This document shows positions 44,030 to 56,031 of a DNA stretch of 64,000 nt, in pieces; positions within the stretch are counted from its first letter, which is position 1; each line of letters starts with the position of its first letter. The position numbers were made by a program, and so were the translations under genes. Source of the DNA: Apostichopus japonicus (Eukaryota > Echinodermata > Holothuroidea > Aspidochirotida > Stichopodidae); the NCBI RefSeq assembly GCF_037975245.1, contig NC_092579.1:7253001-7317000 (forward strand). The letters are read 5' to 3'. The notes under the pieces were generated by a model. It did no database searches, was not told where the DNA came from, and was given only the letters and a program-made list of their open reading frames with translations.

Positions 44030-45300
44030 TTATTCCTGACTAAAGTCGATTCCCAAATTTTGCTTTCACCGAGGGCCAGCTTTCCCCTGATCAGAAACAT
44101 GGAATTATTACTGTTATCCCCAAGACTCGTCTGTTTTTAAAAAAAAAAAACTTAGGCCTATCACCGTACTCAATACAGAATATACAATTGGTGCTAAAGC
44201 TCTTGCTAACCGGCCGTTTGAAACTGGTTTGCCATCTATCCTAGGTTAGAATCAAACTGGTTTTCTTAAAAGTAGGTTTATCAGGGAAAACCTTAGGTTT
44301 GACCTTGATCTTATTGACTACCGCTCATATCACAAGAAGGCTGGGCTATTTTTTTTTGATTGATTTTGAGAAAGCTTTCGACAAATAGACTGGCAATTTC
44401 TACGCAACTCCTTACAAGCTTTCACTTTCGGAAACAATTTCATTCAGTGGGTGAAAACATTTCATCACAACAGTTCCAACTGGGTTAACAATGATGGTTA
44501 TTCTTCTAGTAACTTTAGTTTAGAAAGAGGAGTGAGACAGGGATGTCCACTCAGCCCCTATCTTCTTTGTGGTCTGTGCGGAGATCTTTGCGCAGACCCT
44601 CCTCCATAACAATAGTGTTCTGGGTGTCATTATCTCCAATTGTGAGGTTAAACTTTTGCATTACGCTGACAATACCACTCTCTTTTTAGATAGAAATGCC
44701 GGTTCTCTTAGGGAAGCTGTATGTATTCTAGAGGTAGTTCATAATATCTCAGGTCGAAGGTTTACTACGATAAATCTACTATTTTCCCATTAGGCCCTCA
44801 TGTTGATAGTAAGCCCGCCTTAGGTCGACGACTTTGCAGTTACCTGGTCCCGTGACCCGGTCAACATGTTAGGAGTTTCTTTCACAACTAATCGCGAAGA
44901 CCTTTTCTCCTTTCATTTTCCGCCCAAGCTTCTCGCCTTAAGCAGGTGCTTAATTTGTGGTCCGCTAGGGACCCCACTGCCGTCTGCAAAACATCATCGT
45001 AAAGACTTTTGCCCTATCTCAACTTGTTTTCCCTTTTTTGGTTCTCCCAAACCCTCCCGATTACTTTATTCGTAACCTTATTAGTTTTCTTTACAGTTTA
45101 TTTGGGGAAATAAGCAGGAGAAAAGTAACCGTCGTACCTTTATAAACTCTATTAGTCGTGGGAGTTTGAATGATATTCACTTGAATTCCTACATTGCAGG
45201 TTTAAAATGTACTTCGATCCGTCGTTATACCAACAATAGGCCTGGTTACTGGAAATTATTTTTCGAAGTTCACTCGCCCGATTTAGTAAAAGCTTTCTAT
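44030..45300 (+). mobile_element. L1/Tx1-type LINE reverse-transcriptase remnant, copy 1
   Basis: Across several frames one reads LRPITVLNTEYTIGAKALAN, FGNNFIQWVKTFHHNSSNWV, GVRQGCPLSPY, YADN in place of YADD, and further on NSISRGSLN and [19 protein letters not shown]. Order and spacing follow the L1/Tx1 reverse transcriptase and its C-terminal region. Many stops and frameshifts; dead copy. Confidence 0.8.
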
Positions 45301-45315
45301 ATAAATAAATAAATA

Positions 45316-45388
<73 letters not shown>

Positions 45389-45599
45389 ATACTAGTTGAG
45401 ACTAGTGGAACACTAGAAGTTGTAACTCGGAGTTTCACGCGTTATAGCGATCGTCAGACAACTGTTGTCTGACGATCGCTATAACGCGTGAAACTCCGAG
45501 TTACAACTACTAGTGTTCCACTAGTCTCAACTAGTATCAACATATATTCCGCTCTGTCCACTGGACATAGAGCACTCTGCCCCAAGATAGACGCCAACC

Positions 45600-45678
<79 letters not shown>

Positions 45679-45740
45679 TATATTTATTTATTTATTTATA
45701 TAGAAAGCTTTTACTAAATCGGGCGAGTGAACTTCGAAAA

Positions 45741-45741
<1 letters not shown>
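45262..45741. repeat. large inverted repeat around a palindrome
   Basis: TTTTTCGAAGTTCACTCGCC with GATTTAGTAAAAGCTTTCTA (45262-45303) is repeated in reverse at 45701-45741; TA repeats and the palindrome lie between. The arms derive from the LINE remnant's 3' end. Confidence 0.85.
45385..45541. repeat. 157-bp near-perfect palindrome
   Basis: Two 78-base arms around one base (45463) with a single mismatched pair. It contains GTTGATACTAGTTGAGACTA, AACTCGGAGTTTCACGCG and GCGATCGTCAGACAAC. The outer part and the adjacent GCGTCTATCTTGG segment (to 45600) belong to the fold-back family at 15476 and 15655. Absent from the equivalent place after gene E. Confidence 0.95.
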
Positions 45742-45778
<37 letters not shown>

Positions 45779-45800
45779 AAATATATATATATGGCACACA
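45600..45800. repeat. TA / TAAA microsatellite
   Basis: TA runs with ATTT interruptions on both sides of the right arm of the inverted repeat. Confidence 0.95.
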
Positions 45801-45999
45801 TTTTTGATCACACACCCATACATACGAACACACAGAGTGCGTTTTTACCCCCACTTCTAAAGAGGTCCACCCTATCTTATTGTGCCACCACATGGTACCC
45901 TCATATGGACCCTCAGGGGTTGTGAGATGGGAAGCAATTTTAGTAGCAAGTTTTCACACAATACTCGATAGAGTACAATAATATCTCATCCCCAGTACC

Positions 46000-47408
46000 C
46001 TTAGTGTGGGGACGAGATATATTTTTTTTATATTCACTAGTCAGAAAAAAAGAATATGGAATTGGCGAATGCTTCACAAAATATCAATTAGATTGACAAA
46101 ATATGATATATTAAGAAGTCAAGTTACTGACTGTTTTTGCAAAAGAAAGATGGAATTACAGATAAGACGCTAACCTGTATACTGCAGGACATAACATACA
46201 CTACAAGCCCACATTCACTATTTGAAATTATATGGTGAAGATTCGTACACTTCTTCCCTGAAAGTTGTGAGCAGGGTCCCACAATTACGAAAATGTTGCT
46301 GGTTACACGTTGACAAGTTGATTTACGATAAAATTTTACCACGAACTTGATATTGACACATGCGAATACTTTTTCTTGGGGGGGGGAGGGGGCGGGAGAA
46401 GTATTTTTAATTTCATTTATTGAATAATTTAACGGGTATCATCGGTAAAATTCCTCAACTGGTGTCTCTCAAATCTTACAGTCCTTATTAGTGCACACTC
46501 TATGCACCGTCCTTTAAGAAAAAGAGAGTGATTTAATTACATTCAAGATAGAAACAAAATATCCTACGCTCAGTCTCCTGCAGCAATGAGCAGGTTTGTC
46601 TTATTTATTTCCGTAGAGTTAAGTAATGTTTATCAACAAACAATCCTTTGTTATCTGGGTTCAAAATTGAAAGCAACGGCCCTTAATCAATTTTATCGAT
46701 ACAAAAAATATATATACAATGTAAATATGACCAACGGGTTATAGATAGACACCTTCATCTAACTCATGTGACACCTTGTCTATACAAAAGAAAAGTATGC
46801 TGTTCCTTATCCTGAATCCTTGCCAAGCCGTACCATTAGATAATGATCGCATCAATATCACAAGAATTGTTTACAATAAAATCAGCAGTTTCCCTCCGTT
46901 CTATCTGTCTTTTACATTGGTGTCTAAGTACTCGACCATGCATGTGAGCTGTAGTTTAAGAGGTGAGATCAAAACACTTGATAAGAAATATGCACCGATA
47001 ACAGATGTAAAATATTATCGAAATAGTACAAAGGTAGCACTTTTAACTTGAGTTTGTTACTGTGTTCAGTCACGGAGGCACCAAATATGTGACCAACAAG
47101 GTCGTCCAAATCAGAATAGAAGAAGTATGTATATATTTTAAAAAAAGATTACATTTTTAAATTTAAACTTTAACCAGGATGGTCCGAGAATGAGATAACT
47201 ATATACAAAGTCCTACTCACTGTTTTTAACTTTTAATCTTTGGTGGAGGCTCTTGTAACACCTATATAGTTTATCTTCGGTGGATGCACATGTTGTGTAG
47301 ATAAACCGGCATTTCTTGAAGGCGCAAGTGGTGTCGATTATTCTATATTCCGTGGAGGCGCACGCATGGTGTGAACATATATACGAGATAGACACGTTTA
47401 ATATCAGT
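46000..47408 (+). repeat. 5' flank unit of plus-strand fucosyltransferases (copy E)
   Basis: Homologous to the D and B flanks but lacks an internal part (corresponding to about 38700-39640). No gene recognised. Confidence 0.7.
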
Positions 47409-48770
47409 ATGGCTATCGGAACAGAAAGGAAGTGCCTCAGTGTTTTACTCGTCGTGATGACTGTAAATGCAATATTATTAACCTGGAGAATTCCTACCTT
47501 GAGAGTTGAACAATATCCGAAAAGAAAAGGCACCGCTAACTTTACCGTCTTTGAATTACGACCGTGGGATGCATATAGCAAAACACTGCAACATGTGCAA
47601 AATGAAAGTTCATGGAATCTTTCATATACTCAAAACAGAGTAGTTCCTGATCAAAAGGTAATAAATGATACTTTAATTGCCGCCGTGTTTTCTTGTAATC
47701 CCCATTGGGTTTCTCTCAGAGGATGGTTTCCGCGAACCTTCGAATGTCCGCATACATATAAAAGAATAACTTTTATTGCCGCAATAGCAAATGAAAGCGC
47801 TATAAAAGATGTAGATGTGGTAATCTTTGCTACTAGTGTAAACAGCTCTACATGGGAGAGAGCTATGGCTGTCCGCAAGCCTCATCAAGTGTGGGTTTAT
47901 AGCACTGACGAGAGCTCTAGAAACTCTCCACAGGTGAGAGATTCTATGGGAGGAGGGGGCAGGGGATCGGCACGCCCTTTGGGATTCAATGGATATAAAT
48001 TCAACATGTCATTTACTTACCATTCTAAGTCTGAAGTCGTAGCTCCGTTTGGGGAGTACATTCCATTCAAGGAGGGAATAATCATGAAAAAGGTCAATAT
48101 TACTTCGAAATCACAATCGAAGAAAATGGTCGCTTGGATAAGCAGTCACTGTAATCCAAATGCTTGGAACAGAACAACTTTTGTTCATGATCTTGCCAGA
48201 TTAATCCCAATTGATATGTACGGAGCTTGTGGTACAAAGGAACATTTACCTCGTGGCAGTAGTGCAACAGCATTGCTGCAAACATACAAATTTTATATTG
48301 CTTTCGAAAACAGTTGTTGCTCAGAATACATTACCGAGAAATTTTGGCAGGCTTTGGCTGATTTCGAGCTGGTGCCGATTGTGGTTGGAACTTCGAAAAC
48401 GGACTATGAGCGAGTCGCTCCACCGAATTCTTTTATTTTCGCTGACGATTTCGACTCTGTGAGAGATTTAGCAAGATATATTCGTAAAGTCGCTACCAAT
48501 ACAACTCTGTACAACCAATACCATCATTGGCGGCTGATGGGTAAAGCATTTCTTTACAAGAGTGTTCGCGTTTATCCATTTTCGTCGACCGAAGGAGCGT
48601 GCGCACTTTTAAATTTCCTGGAAGAGAATGCTTGGAAGGGGAACCATTCATTGAGCATGCGCTTTGACCCATTTGGATCGGAATGGTTAGGCAGTTGTGG
48701 CTTATGTGGTAAACATGATTGGATGACTGCCTATCATATTACAAGTAAATTACGTAACCCTCAACTTTGA
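47409..48770 (+). CDS. GT10 alpha-1,3-type fucosyltransferase E, intronless, 453 aa
   Basis: Same length and architecture as gene D: anchor 11-27, GT10 signature 295-327, TDYER, FADDFDS, CxxC. The frame is open 31 codons further upstream to 47316, but only because 4 bases (TCAG) present before the start of B and D are missing here; the conserved MAIG start is preferred. Residues about 98-145 are closer to genes A/C than to D (PHTxKRITFIAAIA, ESAIKDVDVV), suggesting a converted tract. VIFATSVN replaces VIFAAGVN and KPHQVW replaces KAHQVW, otherwise conserved in all copies. Full length; probably functional. Confidence 0.9.
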   Translation: MAIGTERKCLSVLLVVMTVNAILLTWRIPTLRVEQYPKRKGTANFTVFELRPWDAYSKTLQHVQNESSWNLSYTQNRVVPDQKVINDTLIAAVFSCNPHWVSLRGWFPRTFECPHTYKRITFIAAIANESAIKDVDVVIFATSVNSSTWERAMAVRKPHQVWVYSTDESSRNSPQVRDSMGGGGRGSARPLGFNGYKFNMSFTYHSKSEVVAPFGEYIPFKEGIIMKKVNITSKSQSKKMVAWISSHCNPNAWNRTTFVHDLARLIPIDMYGACGTKEHLPRGSSATALLQTYKFYIAFENSCCSEYITEKFWQALADFELVPIVVGTSKTDYERVAPPNSFIFADDFDSVRDLARYIRKVATNTTLYNQYHHWRLMGKAFLYKSVRVYPFSSTEGACALLNFLEENAWKGNHSLSMRFDPFGSEWLGSCGLCGKHDWMTAYHITSKLRNPQL

Positions 48771-49599
48771 ACCACTAGTTGTAATTATATCTCACTGTAT
48801 ATATAGTGGAAAGCCATCTGCTCAAAACAACAGACTAGACAGGTTAATTACTCATGCATCGCGTGGCGAAACTTAGTATGAACGATGGTGTACGTTCTTC
48901 GGGGCGGGGGGGGGGGGTGGGGGCAAGTTAATTTGATAAAGGGAAGCAGAGACGGGTGGAGGAAGTTTCGTTTATTGTCTCAAACGTCAGATTAGTTTAT
49001 TTCGTCAATTCTCTCTATATATATAACTTTAACATTTTCGTCCAGTAACGGATTTCGTATTACATTGTTGTAGAGGTGTTTTTAAATCAGATTACTGACA
49101 TTATTTATGTCATTATGTACAAGGATGCATACTTAATCTTTCGCTTAACATTATTCTATGCGTATAAATTAATTCTGATCAGTTATAGAATGACATTATA
49201 ATAACTACTCTTAGTCGTATATGTGTATTGTTATAAGAACAGTTGTGTATTACGCCAGTAGGAGTAGGAGGCTTGGGAGGAGGAGGGGGGCATATTCCGG
49301 AGCCGCGAGGGTCCCAAGCAGTGCCAGTGCACGTTGCGAACCAAGTGACAGTTTTAAGAGGATATATAAGAAGTGGGAACCGAATCTCACAGCGCTAGTG
49401 CAGTTTGCAATTACAGTGTACTCGCTATGCTTGCTTTAGTGACCCGAACGCCCAAAATAATTGTTACGCCATTGTATAAGAAATGACCTTTCAACTTCAA
49501 AACATCATAGATGAAAATGCTAAATAGTCTCGGACAGGGGTTGTCAATTAATTTCAGTGGATGGCCTGAACCAAGATATATATATATATCTATATCTAT
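48771..49599. other. 3' flank of gene E
   Basis: Homologous to 42204-43007. A 72-codon frame (49221-49439) is rich in Ser/Arg and conserved only as part of the duplicated DNA; no domain recognised. Confidence 0.5.
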
Positions 49600-49718
49600 A
49601 TATATATCCTTTACATATATATATATATATATATATATATCCAATATATATCCAATATATATATATATATCCAATATATATATATATATATCCAATATAC
49701 ATATATATATCCAATCCA
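49600..49718. repeat. TATATATCCAATA minisatellite, third array
   Basis: Shorter version of 43008-43303. Confidence 0.9.
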
Positions 49719-49890
49719 TGGTTATTTCGCATATTGATTATTGTTACTCACTTTATTTTGGTATCAACCAACATTTATATGATCAACTCCAATCTGTTCA
49801 GCATTTTGCTGCAAGAATGATATATGGTAGAAGTAGATATGATAATGTGACTGATCTATTCCATTATCTTCATTGGCTTAAAATCAATCA

Positions 49891-49893
<3 letters not shown>
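49719..49893 (+). mobile_element. CR1/Jockey-type LINE fragment, copy 3
   Basis: Open frame with DYCYSLYFG, LQSVQHFAARMIYG and LHWLKINH; single here, double after gene D. Confidence 0.7.
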
Positions 49894-49963
<70 letters not shown>

Positions 49964-49978
49964 ATATATATATATACA
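49894..49978. repeat. TA microsatellite
   Basis: Pure TA with one TTTA interruption. Confidence 0.95.
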
Positions 49979-50129
49979 CCAAAAATATAATAATATATAT
50001 ATACACCAAAAACTGGCTGTTTTACTTCCAATCACTTACTTAATTTTTTTTTTATCTCACACGAGATCCAGACTTTCTCTAAATTCAGCATAGTTGTTTA
50101 ACAGTTTTTTTTTCCCCCCGTTATTCCTG

Positions 50130-51392
50130 ACTAAAGTCGATTCCCAAATTTTGCTTTCACCGAGGGCCAGCTTTCCCCTGATCAGAAACATGGTATTATT
50201 ACTGTTATCCCAAAGACTCGTCTGTTTTTTTTTTTAAAAAAACTAAGGCCTTTCACCGTACTCAATACAGATTATACAATTGGTGCTAAAGCTCTTGCTA
50301 ACCGTTTGAAACTGGTTTGCCATCTATCCTAGGTTAGAATCAAACTGGTTTTCTTTAAAGTAGGTTTATCAGGGAAAACCTTAGGTTTAACCTTGATCTT
50401 ATTGACTACAGCTCATATCACAAGAAGGCTGTGCTAATTTTTTTGATTGATTTTGAGAAAGCTTTCGACAAAATAGACTGGCAATTTCTACGCAACTCCT
50501 TACAAGCTTTCACTTTCGGAAACAATTTCATTCAGTGGGTGAAAACATTTCATCACAACAGTTCCAACTGGGTTAACAATGATGGTTATTCTTCTAGTAA
50601 CTTTAATTTAGAAAGAGGAGTGAGACAGGGATGTCCACTCAGCCCCTATCTTCTTTCTGGTCTGTGCGGAGATCTTTGCGCAGACCCTCCTCCATAACAA
50701 TAGTGTTCTGGGTGTCATTATCTCCAATTGTGAGGTTAAACTTTTGCAGTACGCTGACAATACCACTCTCTTTTTAGATAGAAATGCCGGTTCTCTTAGG
50801 GAAGCTGTATGTATTCTAGAGGTAGTTCATAATATCTCAGGTCGAAGGTTAACTACGATAAATCTACTATTTTCCCATTAGGCCCTCATGTTGATAGTAA
50901 GCCCGCCTTCGGTCGACGACTTTGCAGTTACCTGGTCCCGTGACCCGGTCAACATGTTAGGAGTTTCTTTCACAACTAATCGCGAGGACCTTTTCTCCGT
51001 TCATCATTCCGCCCAAGCTTCTCGCCTTAAGCAGGTGCTTAATTTGTGGTCCGCTAGGGACCCCACTCCCGTCTGCAAAACATCATCGTAAAGACTTTTG
51101 CCCTATCTCAACTTGTTTTCCCTTTTTTGGTTCTCCCAAACCCTCCCGATCATTTTATTCGTAACCGTATTAGTTTTCTTTACAGTTTATTTGGGGAAAT
51201 AAGCAGGAGAAAAGTAACCGTCGTACCTTTATAAACTCTATTAGTCGTGGGAGTTTGAATGATAATCACTTGAATTCCTACATTGCAGGTTTAAAATGTA
51301 CTTGGATCCGTCGTTATACCAACAATAGGCCTGGTTACTGGAAATTATTTTTCGAAGTTCACTCGCCCGATTTAGTAAAAGCGTTCTATATA
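50130..51392 (+). mobile_element. L1/Tx1-type LINE reverse-transcriptase remnant, copy 2
   Basis: Duplicate of 44030-45300. Slightly less decayed: LIDFEKAFDKIDWQFL, FGNNFIQWVKTFHH, NLERGVRQGCPLSPYL in one frame (50431-50697), then a frameshift before the catalytic YADN. Confidence 0.8.
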
Positions 51393-51401
51393 AATAAATA
51401 A

Positions 51402-51470
<69 letters not shown>

Positions 51471-51522
51471 TGTATATATATATATGTATATGCATGTATA
51501 TATATATATGTATGTGTAAATG

Positions 51523-51571
<49 letters not shown>

Positions 51572-51595
51572 GTATATATATATAAAAATATATAT
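51393..51595. repeat. TA / TATG microsatellite
   Basis: TA runs with GCATGTATATG interruptions where the D unit carries the palindrome. Confidence 0.95.
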
Positions 51596-51814
51596 ATGGC
51601 TTACATTTTTGATCACACACTCATACATACGAACACACACACAGTGCGTTTTCACCCCCACTTCTAAAGAGGTCCACCCTATCTTATTGAGCCACCACAT
51701 GGTTCCCCCATATGGACCCTCAGGGGTTGTGACATGGGGAGCAATTTTAGTAGCAAGTTTTCAAACAATACTCGATAGAGTACAATAATATCTAATCCCC
51801 AGTACCCTTAGTGT

Positions 51815-53326
51815 GGGGACGAGATATATATTTTTTTATATTCACTAGTCAGAAAAAAGAATATGGAATTGGCGAATGCTTCACAAAATATCAATTAGAT
51901 TGACAAAATATGATATATTAAGAAGTCAAGTTACTGACCTGTTTTTACAAAAGAAAGATGGAATTACAGATAAGACGCTAACCTGTATACTGCAGGACAT
52001 AACAGTGTATAGTGACAGACTCTTCCAGATATGTCAGCTCTATATAAGACCTATACACTACAAGCCCACATTCACTATTTGAAATTATATGGTGAAGATT
52101 CGTACACTTCTTCCCTGAAAGTTGTGAGCAGGGTCCCACAATTACGAAAATGTTGCTGGTTACACGTTGACAAGTTGATTTACGATAAATTATACCACGA
52201 ACTTGATATTGACACATGCGAATAGGTTTTCTTGGGGGGGGGGGAGAAGTTTTTTACTTCATTTATTGAATAATTTAGCGGGTATCATCGGTAAAATTCC
52301 TCAATTGGTGTCTCTCAAATCTTACAGTCCTTATTAGCTTCTGCAAACTCTATGCACCGTCCTTTAAGACAAAGAGAGTGATTTAATTACATTCAAGATA
52401 GAAACAAAATATCCTACGCTCAGTCTCCTGCAGCAATGAGCAGGTTTGTCTTATATATTTTCGTAGGGTTAAGTAATGTTTATCGACAAACAACCCTTTG
52501 GAAAAATATTTGGCAATATTTCCCGCTATATTAATTAACTTATCTATAAGATATCTGTTATCTGGGTTCAAATTTGAAAGCAACGGCCCTTCATCAATTT
52601 TATCGATACAAAAAATATATACAATGTAAATATGACCAACGGGTTATAGATAGACTCCTTCATCTAACTCATGTGACACCTTGTCTATACAAAAGAAAAG
52701 TATGCTGTTCCTTATCCTGAATCCTTGCCAAACCGTACCATTAGATAATATGATCGCATCAATATCACAGTATTTTCACAATAAAATCAGCAGTTTCCCT
52801 CCGTTCTATCTGTCTTTTACATTGGTGTCTAACTACTCGATCATGCATGTGAGCTGTAGTTTAAGAGGTGAGATCAAACCACTTGATAAGAAATATGCAC
52901 CGATAACAGATGTAAAATATTATCGAAATAGTACAAAGTTAGCACTTTTAACTTGAGTTTGTTACTGTGTCCAGTCACGGAGGCACAAAATATGTGACGA
53001 ACAAGGCCGTCCAAATCAGAATAGAAGAAGTATGTATATATTTACAAAAAAAAGATTACATTTTTAAATTTAAACTTCAACCAGGGTGGCCCGAGAATGA
53101 GATAACTATATACAAAGTCCTACTTACTGTTTTTACCATTTAATCTTTGGTGGAGGCTCTTGTAACACCTATATAGCTTATCTTCGGTGGATGCACATAT
53201 TGCATGTGTATCTACACAATATATTCAAAACCGGCATTTCTTGAAGTCACAAGTGGTACGGTATCGATTATTCTATATTCCTTGGATGAGCACGCTTGGT
53301 GTGAACAGAAATAAGTAAATTTCAGT
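51815..53326 (+). repeat. 5' flank unit of plus-strand fucosyltransferases (copy F)
   Basis: Closest to the E flank (same internal deletion) rather than to B, although gene F's 3' side matches the B locus. No gene recognised. Confidence 0.7.
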
Positions 53327-54369
53327 ATGGCTATCGGAACAGATAGGAAGTGCCTCAATGTTTTACTCGTCGTAATGACTGTCATTGCAATATTACTAAC
53401 CTGTGGAATTGGTACCTTGAGATTTGAACAATATCCGAAAAGAAAAGGCACCGCTAACTTTACCGTCTTTGAATTACGACCGTGGGATGCATATAGCAAA
53501 ACACTGCAACAAGTGCAAAATGAAAGTTCATGGAATCTTCCATATACTCAAAACAGAGTAGTTCCTGATCAAAGGGTAATCAATGATACTTTAATTGCCG
53601 CCGTATTTTCTTGTAATCCCTATTGGGCATCTCTCAAGGGATGGTTTCCGCGAACCTTCGAATGTCCGGATACAGATAAAAGAATAAAAGGAATAACTTT
53701 TATTAAATCCATAGCAGATGCAAGTGCTATCAAAGATGCAGATGTGGTCATCTTTGCTGCTGGTGTAAACAGCTCTACATGGGAGAGAGCTATGGCTGTC
53801 CGCAAGGCGCATCAAGTGTGGGTTTATAACACTGAGGAGAGCTCTAGAAACTCTCCACAGGTGAGAGAATCTATGGGAGCAGGGGGCAGGGGATCGGCAC
53901 GCCCTTTGGGATTCACTGGTAATAAATTCAACATGTCATTCACTTACTATTCTAAATCTGAAGTCGTGGCTCCGTTTGGGAGTACATTCCATTCAAGGAG
54001 GGAATAATCATGAAAAAGGTCAATATTACTTCGAAATCACAATCGAAGAAAATGGTCGCTTGGATAAGCAGTCACTGTAATCCAAACGCTTGGAACAGAA
54101 CAACTTTTGTCCATGATCTTGCCAGATTAATCCCAATTGATATGTACGGAGCTTGTGGTACAAAGGAACATTTACCTCGTGGCAGTAGTGCAACAGCATT
54201 GCTTCAAACATACAAATTTTATATTGCTTTCGAAAACAGTTGTTGCTCAGAATACATCACCGAGAAATTTTGGCAGGCTTTGGCTGATTTCGAGCTGGTG
54301 CCGATTGTGGTTTATTTCCAGTATTCTTTTACCGCCATTTTCTCCTTAACGTCCGCGAAATTTTGGTGA
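53327..54369 (+). pseudogene. fucosyltransferase F, frameshifted and truncated
   Basis: Starts as D (MAIGTDRKCLN) with anchor and stem intact. Two lesions are specific to F: a 9-base in-frame insertion near 53685-53696 (adds KGI between KRI and TFIK), and loss of one G in the G run at 53978-53980. The latter shifts the frame after PFG and gives a stop at 54005-54007. Homology resumes in another frame from 54010 with MKKVNITSKSQ through FYIAFENSCC and EYITEKFWQAL to VPIVV. It then ends at the same breakpoint (54312) and near-identical 18-residue tail as gene B, so the last 127 residues are missing. Confidence 0.88.
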
Positions 54370-55677
54370 AACAAAGTGAATTTTATTTTAGGGTGTTCTA
54401 AGCAACACTTTTATTAAGAAATGATGTTGCCCCCAGAGGTGGACTACGGAACTCAAAAACTAAAGGGATTTTTGCCTTATGCCCCACGGTCTACTAGTGG
54501 TCCTGTTCTGGGCGGGTGACAGTGTCTTTTTGTAAAACGATGTTTTTATTTTCCTTGGCCAGTCTCTCAATTGACGATTTTGAGATAAAAGGATCGTGTT
54601 ACGTCATATAGTGAACAGACACCGCCCGGCTGTACGACGAAAACTCAGCACAGCAGGCACCGTGGTTGTTTATTAATTATTTAATATCCGCCTAATTATC
54701 TCATATATTTTCTCCTCCTCCTCCTTGTTTTCTAGACCTCTAGACTAACATTAGTTTGCCTCAGGTTCTTCAATGCGTATTATTGTCTCTATCTTTCCTT
54801 TGCATTCTGCTAAGATTGAAGTAACTTGATTTGCATTCAAATTGAAAAGGTCATGTCAGTTAAAGTGTAAGATATAACTCTCGGTGCAAGACACTGGCAT
54901 CCCACCCCTCCCTCTCCCCTTCCTTTCTCCTAGTAAGTTAATTGCAATCGGGACCTTTGGATGCAAAGGTTGGGATGACGTCACTGGAAGTAATGAAGAG
55001 GAACTATAGGTCAACGCAGGCTATATAATATGTTGCTTTTATTACCTTCTGCATCTCTGTGTGTTGGTATTAAACTATTGGTATATATATGCAAATAACT
55101 ATACCAAAAGAAAGAAACTATACTTTAGGGATTAAATGAGATGTCTGACTGAATGAGCTGTCTGTGGCTTAATTGTGGTGTTATTTTATTCTAACTCCAC
55201 GTATACTCATAAATAATTACGAATATGTATATAAAGGTCGCTCTTTTTGTTATACACACACACATCATAATTATAACTTTATAATATATATATATAGTTA
55301 TAGTTATATATATATATATATATATATAGTTATAGTTATATTTATAGTTATAGTTATATATAGTTAAATATAGTTAAATATAGTTATATAGTTTGAGTCA
55401 TATACATAGTTATATATAGTATATATAACTATACATATAGCTATATAAAGATAGATATAGTTTCTCAAGTAAATCCTTCATGGAGAACTTGGCGTAAATA
55501 CATAAGCCTACATATAACAAATACGCAACCTTGATGAACCGGCAACTAGGTGATACTTCCATGCTGACAGTAGTCCAACAGAACTACGTACTCTGAATCT
55601 AAGTTTACCATTCAAACGCCAGTCTGTATCAACTGTATCAAAGCATTCCTACCTCGACACCATGAACTATGATGAAT
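54313..55677. other. spacer between pseudogene F and K2P copy 2
   Basis: Near-identical to 19300-20653, including the TTATAG repeat (about 55284-55455, slightly longer). No gene recognised. Confidence 0.6.
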
Positions 55678-56031
55678 TTATACCCGTCCGGCTTCTCTTT
55701 CGGTGCTAAACTTTGTTATTGACAATGCATTGGATTTGATATTTGTAACAAGTTTAATAAACCTGGCCTGTAACAAGGTGATACACATTGACAAACAGCA
55801 GAGACCTACCAGTGTGTATATCATACAAGGAAAAAGAGAGTTATTCTCGATATGTTTTATGGGATAAAAGTCCCCGAATCCAATCGTAGTCAGAGTGATA
55901 AATGTGAAATAAAACGCTCCTAGGTAACTCCATCCTTCAGAGAGCGAAAAACTTAAAGCACCAATGCACATGTAACTCACTATGAAAAGAATAATGACAA
56001 CGAAAAGGGACGTTCCCATTATAGTCTTCTT
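55678..56031 (-). CDS. K2P copy 2, TM3-P2-TM4 exon
   Basis: Counterpart of 20654-21007 with two substitutions. Confidence 0.75.
   Translation of the reverse strand, partial: KKTIMGTSLFVVIILFIVSYMCIGALSFSLSEGWSYLGAFYFTFITLTTIGFGDFYPIKHIENNSLFPCMIYTLVGLCCLSMCITLLQARFIKLVTNIKSNALSITKFSTEREAGRV

Noticed and set aside
47316-47408. 31-codon N-terminal extension of fucosyltransferase E
   Set aside because: Open only because of a 4-base deletion compared with B and D. The MAIG start followed directly by the membrane anchor is conserved in four copies.
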